This document shows positions 46,818 to 57,914 of a stretch of DNA of 64,000 nt, piece after piece. The stretch covers positions 6,499,608-6,563,607 of the forward strand of contig OY482865.1 in the NCBI GenBank assembly GCA_960531495.1, read 5' to 3'. How positions within the stretch are numbered: the first letter of the stretch is position 1; every line of letters starts with the position of its first letter. Source of the stretch: Zeus faber. Its lineage: Eukaryota > Chordata > Actinopteri > Zeiformes > Zeidae. The notes under the pieces are model-generated. The model ran no database searches. It saw nothing but the letters and a program-made list of their open reading frames with translations, and had not been told where the DNA came from. A program made the translations under genes and the position numbers.

Positions 46818-47639
46818 TGGAAGTACCGTGGGTACTGGGATGGTGGACGGGGGCGCTTTGTGACGTTGTCATCCAATATGATATATACTGTATGTGCAGG
46901 TTGTGGCTGTGGGGGGAAGTTTGCATATGGGACTACGTTGGATTGAACTTTCTTCCATTGTTTCACTGAACTCTGAAAACTGTATTCTGCGTATTTGCTA
47001 CAATTGCCGCGACTAAACCCCATGCGTCGCTCCCGGCACCTCTACATATGTCTTTGTGGGAAGTGGGCGCGTCTGCTCCCGCCGCGCAGTGGAGACAGCT
47101 CAGTGTTTGTCTTTCTGGAAGCACAGAAACTGAACTGTGGCCTCGCGGAGCCCGGGCGGGCGGGCGTTATCTCTCTGGATCAAAGGCCAGGAACAGGTTT
47201 CACATCGGGGGGGCTGAAGGGCTGAAGGGTGGCGGCGGCAGCACCTCCGCCCTGTGATGTAACCCCACACAGCGGGAGGGTTGGAGTTAGCGAGGGATGG
47301 AAATATTGAGTCGCGCGCTTGGTATCGATGTGCCGCAAGGGGAATCAATGTGGCGCAAGGTTGTTTGACGATCACCAGCCGCTCCTCTGTCGTCTCTTGA
47401 TTGTTGTTTTGCAGCGCGTGATGGGATGTTGCGTTGGCCTACTTTATATAGTGGCCGAACCCCTTTCACGTCCAGGACCCGCAATTTCAAACTTACATTT
47501 GATAGGATTTGAGTCTCTGGGAACCCCGCTGGGAAGGTTTTCTGTCTGTTCTCTAGTTAGGGAGACACCAGCGACTCGAGAATAGAAACGGTCATTATAG
47601 TACTTTCTCTAATAGATTTTTACATTCACTATAAATCAT

Positions 47640-48120
47640 CTTGTTGGGGGAGGTGAGGGAGAAAGAGGGTGAGCAGGGAGTGAGGAGATGAGGGTGTGAG
47701 AGGGTGAGTAAATGAAGGAGAGCTGAGGGGCTGTAGGAGAGAGGGGGCGAAGAAGTGTGGGTGAGGGGGAAGAGGTCAGAGGGTGAATTGGAGGAGGGAT
47801 GAAGGCGTGAGGGTGAGAGAGATGGGGTGCGGGGGAGAGAGGGGGGGTCAGGTGAGGGCGCGAGGAGGTCAGAGAGTGAATGGGTGAGGCGGTGAGAAGG
47901 GAGAAGGGTGATGGGTTGAGGCCGTGAGATCAGGGGGTGAAGGGGAGAGCGGGTGAGTAGGCGAGGGGATGAGGTGATCGGGGGTGAGAGTGCGGGGGCG
48001 CGAGGAGGTCGGAGGGCGAATGGAGGTGAGAGGGTGTGAGGGTAAGGTCAGGAGGTGGGGGAGGCTGAGGGCGTGAGAGGGTGAGGAGATGAAGGAGAGA
48101 GCAGGTGAGAGGGTGGTTCG
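47640..48120 (+). repeat. Purine-rich GGTGAGAGGGTGAGG-type array
   Basis: Imperfect units of GTGAGGGGGTGAGGAG and variants fill about 480 bases with very few pyrimidines besides T on the + strand. A smaller tract of the same kind lies at 49733-49830. Confidence 0.85.
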
Positions 48121-48269
48121 CAGGTAAAACCGCTGCTTGTGTTAACAAAGTGGTGCGACTGTACACGCCCACGGTCCACTCGAAGTGAACCGGCGACCCC
48201 GGTGTTGGATCGCGACCCGCCGGTTGAGAACACACTGAAACTTATAAGTCTAAAAACTATTAATTTATC

Positions 48270-48302
<33 letters not shown>

Positions 48303-49914
48303 GCATGTGGAGAAAACACAACATCGGTTCTGGGGTGGGGGCGGGGTGCATAAGCCGCGGCTCAGCGCCAGGTTTGTTTTTCGGGCGCGGGGTCCTGAAC
48401 AGGGACCATTCATTCATCCATTCACCCGTTCATTCATGGAGCACCCAGCGCTCGGGGGGCGATGAAAAGTACATTTGAAGCCCCATCATGAAGCCACATT
48501 CCTGCCTAATCCAGAGGAGATCTGCCCCCCCCCCCCCCCCCCCCGGGAGGCCCAGGGATGGAGAGAGAGACAGGGAGGGAGGGAGGGAGGGAGAGAGAGA
48601 CCGGGAGGGAGAGAGACAGGGAGGGAGGGGGTGTGGATTCCAAACTGATCCCCCCGGGCCTTCCAAAAAGCAGGTATTACCCTGAAGTTCACCACCGGTC
48701 AGTGTCTCTTCTCCAGCCTGTCATTATTTCGTCAACTTTGTTTGGGCTTTGGTTTCCTCCCATGAGACAGTTGACCAAAGAAAAAAAAAAACCCAAAGTG
48801 GATTCTATTTCTGAAACTTTTTTCTTTAGGTTTTATCGATTGAAGGTTGAGAAATAACGTGGATATTTCATGTTGTGAAGACTTAAATGAAAAATAGGTT
48901 TCAGAAATTGAAGCAGTTTTTTTTTGTTCAGTTATTTATTTCTCCAGCTGGAATTCTCTTTCATACGCGTTCGATTTGACCGAACTCAGATGCAACGTTT
49001 AATATATATTTATATATTTTTTTAATGTATTTATTTAATGTATTAATTTTAATTATTTTTGGACTGTTGGAAGCCATGTATGGTCTATGCTGGTGCACTG
49101 ACATACAAAATACAGAACACATAACAGCTCCAATATGTTAAATTACACCTGTATTTACCCGGCTCCGTGTAACTGGGACATTAGTACCAAGAAACTGACC
49201 TTAATACCCAGCCTTAAAACTTGACCCAAATACTGACTTGTATACCTGCCAAACAATGCTGTGAGTTTGTCGTTTTTTTTTGTTTGTTTGTTCATTTCGT
49301 TATATAGTGTCCAGGCCTGGAAACCATAAGATAAGGGCCACTGTGTTGTCAAAGTAAAGGCAGCTAAAGGAGTCCTAATCCATCCAGCGGTTACTTTGAT
49401 TTTGGTCTTTTTTTGGGGGGGGGGGGGGGATTTAAAATGGTTTTGGAAAAGGAAGGAATCTCCCAGTTCTCCTGTATCTTTCTTCATGAGGTGAACAGTT
49501 CAGCGAACCATGATCCACCCCCACCCCACCCCACCCACCCCACCGTCTAATGGATCTGGTCATATTATCCCCTGTTTCATCCCCTGTTTTATCTCCCTCT
49601 TTATCTCTCTCTCTCTCTCTCTCTCATTTCTTCTATCCCCGGGTTGAGATGATACTCCTGCAGCGCTGCCTGCGATGTTTACACAGCAAAGCTTTCCTTT
49701 TATTGTCAGAAGACACTGTGGAGCTGGACGAGAGGGGGTGAGGGAGTGAGAGGGGTTGGAGGGGGGGGGTGAGGAGGTGACAGAGCGGGGGCCACGGGGG
49801 TGAGGGAGGTGAGGGGTGATGGGGGGGCAGGAGCAGCCCAGAGGGGACAGGGAGTCCAGGCTGCTGGCGGAGTTCTCCCAAACAACATTTCCTCCATGTT
49901 CACCCGGTTCCACA
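48121..49914. other. Intergenic stretch, no gene recognised
   Basis: A GT microsatellite lies at 48271-48297, a C run at 48527-48544 and a GGGAGGGA-type tract at 48558-48630. No conserved coding signal was found. Confidence 0.5.
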
Positions 49915-50395
49915 GCAGCTCCTCGAGGGCTCCTCTACAGCCCTTCTACATCTACTCTTCAGCTCTTCTACAGCTCCTCTACCTCTCCTCTGCAGCTCCT
50001 CTACAGCTCCTCTGCAGGTGACCTACAGCTTCTCTACATCTTCACTGCAGCTCCCCCATCACACAGCTCCAGCTCTTCTCCATCTCCTCTACAGTTCATC
50101 TACAACTCTGCTACAGCTCTTCTACATCTCCTCTACAACTCCTATGCACCTCTTCTGCAGCTCATCGGCAGCTCTTCTACCCCTCCTCCACATCTCCTCT
50201 ACAGCTTCTCTACATCTCCTCTACAGTTCATCTGCAACTCTTCTACATCTCCTCTGCAGCTCCTCTGCGGGTGCTCTACAGCTCCTCTATCACACATCTA
50301 CAGCTCCTCTACATCTCCTCTGCATCGCCTCTACAGCTCCTCTGCAGCTCCTCTGCAGCTGTTCTACAGCTCCTCTGCATCTCCTCTGTAGATGT
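49915..50395 (+). repeat. CTCCTCTACAGCT-type minisatellite, left part
   Basis: Imperfect 12- to 15-bp units (AGCTCCTCTACAGCTCCTCT, ACATCTCCTCTGCAG) run up to a tRNA-like repeat at 50402 and resume after it at about 50731-50760. The long ORFs across it are by-products. Confidence 0.9.
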
Positions 50396-50401
50396 CAGGT
50401 G

Positions 50402-50730
50402 TCACGGTGGTGCACCATTCCCGCCTGGGGTGCTGTTGGCACCGTTCTCCGGGTGGGTTATCTTCCAAACAGGAGCCTTTCTGTGTGGAGTTTGCATGTT
50501 CCCCCACCGTAAATGTGCACACATCATTGTCTGACCAGCGATGGACACTCGTCGCCAGGTTCCCGGGCGCGTCCACGAATGCTGCCCACTGTTCCTGGCT
50601 GCGCACCCGGAGGAAGAACAAGCCAGGATGGGTTAAATGCAGAGGCCTCATTTCACCGGCCACCATCCAAAGCGTGTGCGTGCGTGTGTTGTAGTGTGGT
50701 TTGCTGTGTGACAATTTAAGATTCTTCAAT
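50402..50730 (+). mobile_element. tRNA-like SINE-type dispersed repeat, copy 1 with shortened head
   Basis: From ATTCCCGCCTGGGGTGCTGT to GTGTGACAATTTAAGATTC it matches 60447-60889. About 47 bases of the head, including the GGTTCGATTCC B-box-like part, are missing between CACGGTGG and ATTCCCGCC. It lies inside the CTCCTCTACAGCT minisatellite. Confidence 0.85.
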
Positions 50731-50769
50731 CTCTCTACATCTCCTCTGCAGCTTCTCTGGCCTGTGCGC

Positions 50770-51414
50770 ACAGTTGTGTCATCCCAGTCTCAGACCGAAC
50801 CACCCAGGCAGCAGCAACGCTCTTAAAGTCATCCATCTGCAAACAAGGCGCCAGGCTGCAGAGGCGGATGGGAGATCCTTCAAGGCCTTTAATGCTGCGT
50901 CCTCACGTGAAAACACTGTCTGTCTTCACTGAGACCCTGTAATGCAGTCAAATCCTGCAAACACAGAGGATGGGTTTTATTCTCTCCTGTGTTTCTCTTG
51001 CCACACAAGGCTTGCACGCCACTGAACTTTTCAACCTGCCCTCTGAGTTAAGTTCATTTATTTGCCGTCTTTTTGAATTAAACTGACTGTTGGTCACTTT
51101 GGGTATGGGAGCGCGGTCCTTCATGTCCTCCTCCTTTCCTTCCTCGTGTTTTCCAGCTTTTCCAGTCACTCCCTGGACCAATAATTCTATTGCCGAAAGC
51201 ACCGGCTGCTGCAGTGAGACAGCTTACACAAGTATAAAGGCTGCCAAATCCAAAAGTAGTTCAACGTGGAGCTTTTGGGGGGAAAAGTCTCTCTCAGCGT
51301 TTTTTCGCTAAGCCCCTCTGCAGCAAAAAAAAAAAAAAAAAAAAGAGAAACCCTGAACCCGGAGAGCTGCAGTACAACCTTTAAACTCGCTGTCACAAAC
51401 TAACGCATTGACAA

Positions 51415-51495
<81 letters not shown>

Positions 51496-51829
51496 AGGCC
51501 AGTTTTAACCATGTGATGTGGAAAACGATGGAGGGGGTGGAGGGCAGGGAAACAAAGGGAATGCCTATTTTTGAAAGTCGTCCACTGCGGGACTCCATTA
51601 GCACTTAATCTAAAGAGCTGCTCTTGCACTCCAGGTTTTCCTGAGGAAGCACTGATGTGTGTGTGTGTGTGTGTGTTCTGTTCTACTTTTAAATTTGGTG
51701 CAAGCGATCCCACCTTCCCCAACAAAAAACAGCCTACGTCGGGTTGACTCTACATGCTGAGTCTTCGTTTCCCTCCGTTGCCAAAAAAGCCCACATGTCC
51801 AACTTGTGGCTTTTTACAGAGTCCTCTCC

Positions 51830-51865
<36 letters not shown>

Positions 51866-52085
51866 CGCGCCCTCCTTTTCTCCGACATATGGCATTAAGT
51901 GCATTTATGTTTTTTTTTTGTTTTTTTTTTTAAAGGGCGGACTCTGATTGAGAATTTAACCCTCTCACCCCGGACAGTTTTTTGACATTCTTAAAAGAGC
52001 TGCACGGGAGAATTGAACTTCTAACCCTGAAAACCTACGGTGCCCCCGTCGAAGGTTGAAAAGACTTGGACCTTTCACGGAATAA
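50770..52085. other. Intergenic stretch, no gene recognised
   Basis: This stretch contains an A run at 51325-51343, a long CA microsatellite at 51415-51491 and a CT tract at 51834-51862. No conserved coding signal was found. Confidence 0.5.
51415..51491 (+). repeat. (CA)n microsatellite
   Basis: About 38 uninterrupted CA units. Confidence 0.95.
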
Positions 52086-52259
52086 TATGGCTGTTTATGG
52101 TATATTTCCAGAATTTGATCATTTATTCTGTATTTTGAGGTACATCTTTCTGATTATTGTTGATTGCTAGGTTCATTTTTATTGTTCATTTTTTGGTTAG
52201 TAAAAATTTTTTGGCATTTTCTTTTTCTAATTCTATTGTTATTATTTATTAATAAGAGC

Positions 52260-52660
52260 GGCCTGGGTCACTATTGTTATTGCTCAAAAAAATGTTTCAG
52301 GCTAAAAGTATCTGAAAAACGACAACCGCAGTACACAGAGACATGGTTGATGTCTTGTAAGAACCGGAGTTTGTTTGTTTGAGTTAAATTAGTATCAATC
52401 TACATTTAGAGCAGAAATTAGGGAAAAACTGTCGTAATCTGATTCAACTCAAGAGCGGGCCGCTTCGTGACATTTGTAAGTACAAGCTTCGTCGACTGGG
52501 ACTCATTCCCATCCAGACACTAGCGAGTGCGACACCTGGACAGACGACTCGAGCCGACGCTGCGTTTAAAGGAAACTCTGAAAACTGTAAATCGTGCTAC
52601 GTTTTACAGAACCCGGAAATCGATATATCTATATCAGTCACAGAAGATGTTTTCGTACTG
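52260..52660 (+). repeat. Fragment related to the interior of the 55.3-kb hAT-like element
   Basis: The words AAAGTATCTGAAA, CAACCGC, AGACATG, GAACCGG, GCTGCGTTTAAA, GAAACTCTGAAAACTGTAA and CAGAAC appear in the same order and spacing as at 55608-55975. Divergence is high, so it is an old copy. Confidence 0.75.
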
Positions 52661-53182
52661 CAGGAAGTTCTAAGAACCTTTAGAGGAACAGACCCTTTCT
52701 TTTGTGTCCGCTCTGCATCATCCAGGAACAATTCATAATTGTTCAAAAAAAACAAAAAAAACAAACGACAGAAGAGTAACTTTCGGTGGCGCACGTCCAC
52801 GGTGATCGGTCAAACACATGAGCATGAGAAATACTCCTGTGGAAAAACACGTGAAAAATGGGATACTTCATTTAAAGTCAACGAGTCTTTATTTATACAA
52901 AATCTTTTAAAAAAACATTTAATGTAGGTTGAAAAAAAAAAACAGCGTCCCCGACCGAGTGCCGTCGCCACGGGCGGCCGACGGCCCAGGGCGAGAGGGG
53001 GACACGGCGGATCACCGTCACAGCAACGCGCAGACCTCGTATCGCAGTCCGGAAAATCGACGCTGAGACTCATATATCAGCCTCCGAGGGCACGGCTGCG
53101 TTAACACAAGCAGCACAGTGAGTTATGGCAACGACAAACCCTGGTTTACAGCCACACGCAGGCGGCGGCTTTTTGTAACGTG

Positions 53183-53295
53183 TGCTGCGTTTCACAAGAC
53201 CAGAAAAGACTAATACTAAAACGCCCAAACTGGACCCTGTGTATTGCTGCCTGCAGCTGTATTTATTATTATTATTATTATGAATATATAGTGTC
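53183..53295 (+). repeat. Second fragment related to the 55.3-kb element
   Basis: The words TGCGTTTCACA, AAACTGGACC, GTGTATT, TGCCTG and (TTA)n appear in the order seen at about 56085-56200. Together with 52260-52660 this suggests one older copy split by about 500 bases of other sequence. Confidence 0.65.
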
Positions 53296-55315
53296 CGTGT
53301 CTGTCTGTCTCATCTCGCTCTCTCTCTCTCTCTCTCTCTATCTGACATGTTTGTGGGAGCAGAAGTTTCATATCCCGTGTTTACAGACCCTCTCCCGCGC
53401 CAGGACCCCGGGCACCTAGTGCCCCGTGTTGCTGCCTGTCTGCGGTGACACTGGCCAGCGTCCCAGCCGCCATGTTGTTTTGGTTCTGCCGTCTCTCCGT
53501 CTCCCCCGTTTTTGATTTAATACATTTTGTTTCGCATCCGTCCCGGTACCGGCCGCTTCCCTCTCGGTGTCCGACTGACAGAGCGTCAATAATCAACGTC
53601 ACATTTTGACGTCTCTGAAAAGGAAATCGATAAAATGTTTTTATTTTTTTTATTTTAAGATATTAACGGAAGGTAGGTGGACTAGAGGCAGAGTTAGACT
53701 CGAGGTAGACCAGAGGTTGAGTAAAGCGAGACTAGAAGCGGAGGAGACTAGAGACAGAGGAGACTGCAGCAGACAGCAGGAGGCTCTGCGTTCGCTCGCT
53801 GTAACTGGAGCAGACAGCTCCTCCGTTGACCCCCACCCTCCGACCTACAACCCCACTGACTCCTGTACATGTGCAGGCCAAACTCCTGCCCCCCCCCCCC
53901 CCCCCCCCCCGCGCCTCACCCATGGGAGCTTTGCTCCACGGCCAGGGGTCCCGGCCATGTGCTTGAGTGCAGTATTTTCAGCCTCGTGGGGTATTACAGG
54001 TCGTCGTGCCAGTTCCAGCCCCCGCCCTCCGCCTCCGCCTCACCCCTTCGCCTCCCCTCCAGCCTGTGATTCGCTCAGGTTATAATACAGGGTTATTACC
54101 TCCAAATTTACCCTTGACACGAAACGGTACAATCTGTCAAACACGACTGGGGATAATTGCAGGGCAGGTTGGAGGCGCGGATTACTGCTGCTGCTGCTGC
54201 TGCTGCTCTCTACCTGGTGGTTGAGCCGCAGCGGAGAAAAATACAATGTGCTAAACTATTAATTTAGATTTAAAGGCCCCACAAAAGTGATATGTTATTT
54301 TCACAATTTTTTTTTTATGGTTTTATCAGCCCCTTTTTTTGTAGCTATTCAACATGATGCATACAAAGAAATGTCTTTTAATTGTTCAGTTTTGCTTGAA
54401 GACGCCATGCTGCACAATATCATTTATAATTATATTTTATTTTGACTTTACTTTTTATTTTCATTTAATTTTATTTTTTATTGGAATTGTCTGTCGTAAG
54501 GCGCCGATCCCCGACGTGACAAAATCCTAGAACCTGTAATTGCACCAGGCAGAACAAACCCGTTCTGATGTGGAAATAACAACAACCAAACATTATTTTT
54601 TATTTTCAAATTATTATTTTTTTTTTGCGAGATTTAAGGAAGAGAAGACATCCTCTGGCAGCGAAAACAGCCGGTAGACAGGTCGAAAAAAGACACCCCC
54701 CCCCCTCCCCCCACGTCGCAAAATGTTAATTTCCGAAACACGTCAAACAACAGTCGTTTGCGGTGTTCCAAGTGTCATTTTGCGGGGTCTTGGATGCTGC
54801 AGCGAGGTCCTTGGAATGTTGTTTTTCATCAAACGAACGATAACCCTGGGATGAAGTGGAGCCCTGCGTCTCCAGTGAGTATCAACACATAAAGAATCTC
54901 TTTGATATGACGTGAAGTAGTTGCCCTTTCCCACAGCGTCAGGTTTCAAAACGCAACATCGATAAGTGTTCCCGAAAAACAAACAAAAACACATCGACCG
55001 CGCTGGAAGACGGCGTTTCTTTTGGGGGCCGCTCCGCGGCGTTACCATCTCCTCTTAAGGTCTGTCAATCACTGATGGCCGGAGCAACTTGTTTCTCTCC
55101 GTTAAAGGGAAATTCACGGGAGCTAGGCTAGTTGATCCCATCTGCAGCCTTGTGTTGCGCTAACACCGTTAGCCTGTAGCCGGTCAGTGTCTCGGCCTTG
55201 GGTGTCCCCTGGGGGATGGAATTGGTGCCTGAACGTGTGCAAGATAGATGTCCCCCTAAAAAGCGGGAGTATCTATTTAAGGTCTTGGGCTATTTCATCA
55301 GCAAAACGTTTGGAT
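53296..55315. other. Intergenic stretch, no gene recognised
   Basis: A CpG-rich patch with CAACATGGCGGC on the minus strand lies at 53390-53580. A C run lies at 53889-53910 and a (CTG)7 tract at 54186-54206. No protein family was recognised. Confidence 0.45.
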
Positions 55316-56374
55316 CGGTGGTTCTCAACTGGTGGGTCCCAGTCCCAAAACTGGACCACAGGGTGTATGTTCATAAATCAAATCAAAATATAGCTACATT
55401 TGAAAGAGTATGACATTTCCGATGCTGTGCTTTTATTCTGAAACACCACATTTCCAGCACTCATAACCTCATTTCATGAAGGCTCCACATCTCACACAAT
55501 CATAAAGTTAAGAAATAATGGGTCAATTAAAATGCTAAAAAAATCGAGATATACATTTTGGTTTTGCTCAAATTTTTATTATTTTTAATCTTCTCTGAAT
55601 TTTTCAAGGTGAAAGTATCTGAAACACGGCAACCGCTGTACCCACAGACATGCCTGAGGTCTCATTGGAACCGGACATTTGAAGACGTTTTGTTGTTCGA
55701 GTTGGCATTTACATTTGGAGCACAAATTTGTGGAAAAACCGTTGCAAATTTTTGCGATTGGATCAGTCTGAGGAGTGGGGGGGCTTTGTGACATCACCAT
55801 CTCAAATGATTTAAGCCCGGGCTTCATCTCTTGGAAGTCATTCGCATTCAGTGAGTCGCCCCGTGGACCACAGAGCGGTTGCTGTACGTAGACAGACAAC
55901 CCAGGCGGATGCTGCGTTTAAATGAAACTCAGAAAACTGTAACTTGTGCTGCGTTTCACAGAACGCCGAAAACTATAACGTCATTGACAATTTATTTGGT
56001 TATATATCAGATATGTTCGACTAGTCTCACATCTTTGAGATAGAAGAATTGGGAAATTTGGAATTGGTGTTGATATAAAACGATGTGTTTTACGGAACCT
56101 CGGAAAACTGTAATACGTACCTGACGTGACTAAACTGGACCGAGTGTATTAATGCCTGTGGCTATATTATTATTGTTGTTATTATTATTATTTTTTATTT
56201 TTTATTATTATAGATTATTATTATTATGGAATCACTCACTATCCACACCAAAGCTAAGTGTTCAATGTTTTTAACAGTTTCACAAATGCATTATGGGTAA
56301 CTGCACTGTTGGTTCAAATCTTCCATCGGGCCATGATTTAATGACCCTGAGCCCAGACCAGTTGAGAACCACTG
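55316..56374. mobile_element. hAT-like non-autonomous DNA element
   Basis: The left end CGGTGGTTCTCAACTGGTGG and the right end (minus strand) CAGTGGTTCTCAACTGGTCT are inverted repeats of the type carried by Charlie-group hAT elements. The enclosed 1.06 kb has no transposase. The 8-bp flanks (GTTTGGAT and GTTGAATG) do not match cleanly, so the target duplication is degraded or the element is old. Confidence 0.75.
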
Positions 56375-57533
56375 GTTGAATGCACGACTTCTAAAAGGTG
56401 ACTGTATGTGGGTGGGTGTGGGTGTGTGTGTGGGTGTGGGTCTGGGCGTGCGTGCCTGTGCGTGCGCATGGCAGTTGTGTAAGTGCTTGGCAGGCGTAGC
56501 AGCACAGCGTTATCCGATAAGACGCAGCAGCCTTCTCCCCGTACTCCTGGTCCTTCTCCTCCTCCTCACCTCCCCTCCTCCCCCTCCTCCCTCGCTCCGA
56601 GCATCAAACCCTCCCTTTGTTCTGCAGGTGGAGCGCGCCGTGGTTAGGGGGGGGGGGGATCATTTTGTCTGTCATTGCCGAAAGTGTGACCTGCCAAAAT
56701 ACCTGGACAAACAATGGCCTCCTTCTCAGCTCCCCGGGGGGGGAAACCAGCGCAGAGTCCCCGGTGGGAACCCAGGCACCTGACCCATTTTCCGCTGGTG
56801 TCCAGTGGATTTGCTCAGCCCCCCCGGTTCCAAAACAATAAACAAATATTCGGCGACCGACGCTTCGGAATGTTGTCTTTTCATTTGCCTTCCCTTTGTT
56901 TTTAGTGAAACAATGATGTCATTTCTTTGTTATTATGAATATTAAAAAGTGTTCTCAAAACAAACACCCGGGCCGCCCGCGCTGCCCTCCGGTGCCTCGT
57001 CCGCGCGTATGTCTGTATTTCTTTCCTCTTCGACGAGAACGTAAAAACTTAAATTTAAAATGCTGACATGAGCATTCCAGGCCAGTAGGGGCATAAAACA
57101 TAATGTTATATAACTCGGTGTCAAGCACCCCGGGAGAACATTCGCAGGGTGCAGCGTTCAGCCTGGTCTAGCCCTAGGTCCCAGTCTTCATAATATTAAA
57201 CATTGTGCGGACGCCGTTCCTCACGCCCGAGAGACCTTTGACCTCTTCATGGAGACACGGAGAACAACGCGACGGCCGCGAACGCGTTGAACTTCCTTCA
57301 CGCCAATACACGGGGAACCTGAGTTTTGGAAAATTTCTCCAACCTGGAAGGAGTTTTCCAGGAGCTTTGTTTCCAGCTCCTCAAACGCTGTTTTGGTGCG
57401 GACGGGTTCCAAAACTGCAAAGAAAACACCACGTTGTCAAAAATATCCGTTTGGAGGTGTATCCTAAGGAGATAAACGGTTTCCCAGACCTGGCATACTG
57501 CACGGCGTTCTCGCATATGCACACGCGTGTGCG

Positions 57534-57573
<40 letters not shown>

Positions 57574-57873
57574 GCCCAGGGACCCCAAACAGAAGACTTT
57601 GATGTGTTCGTGTGTACAGAGTGTGTGGTTGAGTGTCTTTGTGTGTGTGTGTGTTTTAATGTGTGCATGTGGCTGTGTGTGTATGTTTACACAGTGTGTG
57701 CTCATACTTTGTGTGTGTGTTCCTACAGTATTTGTGTGTATGTGCTGTATGTTCATACTGTGTGTGAACCGATTGGGTGTCTGTGTGTGGGTCCATGTGG
57801 CTGTGTGTGTGTTCATGTGCGTATGTGTTATTACCATATACAAGAGTGTGTGTGTGTGTGTGTGTGTTTATAT

Positions 57874-57914
<41 letters not shown>

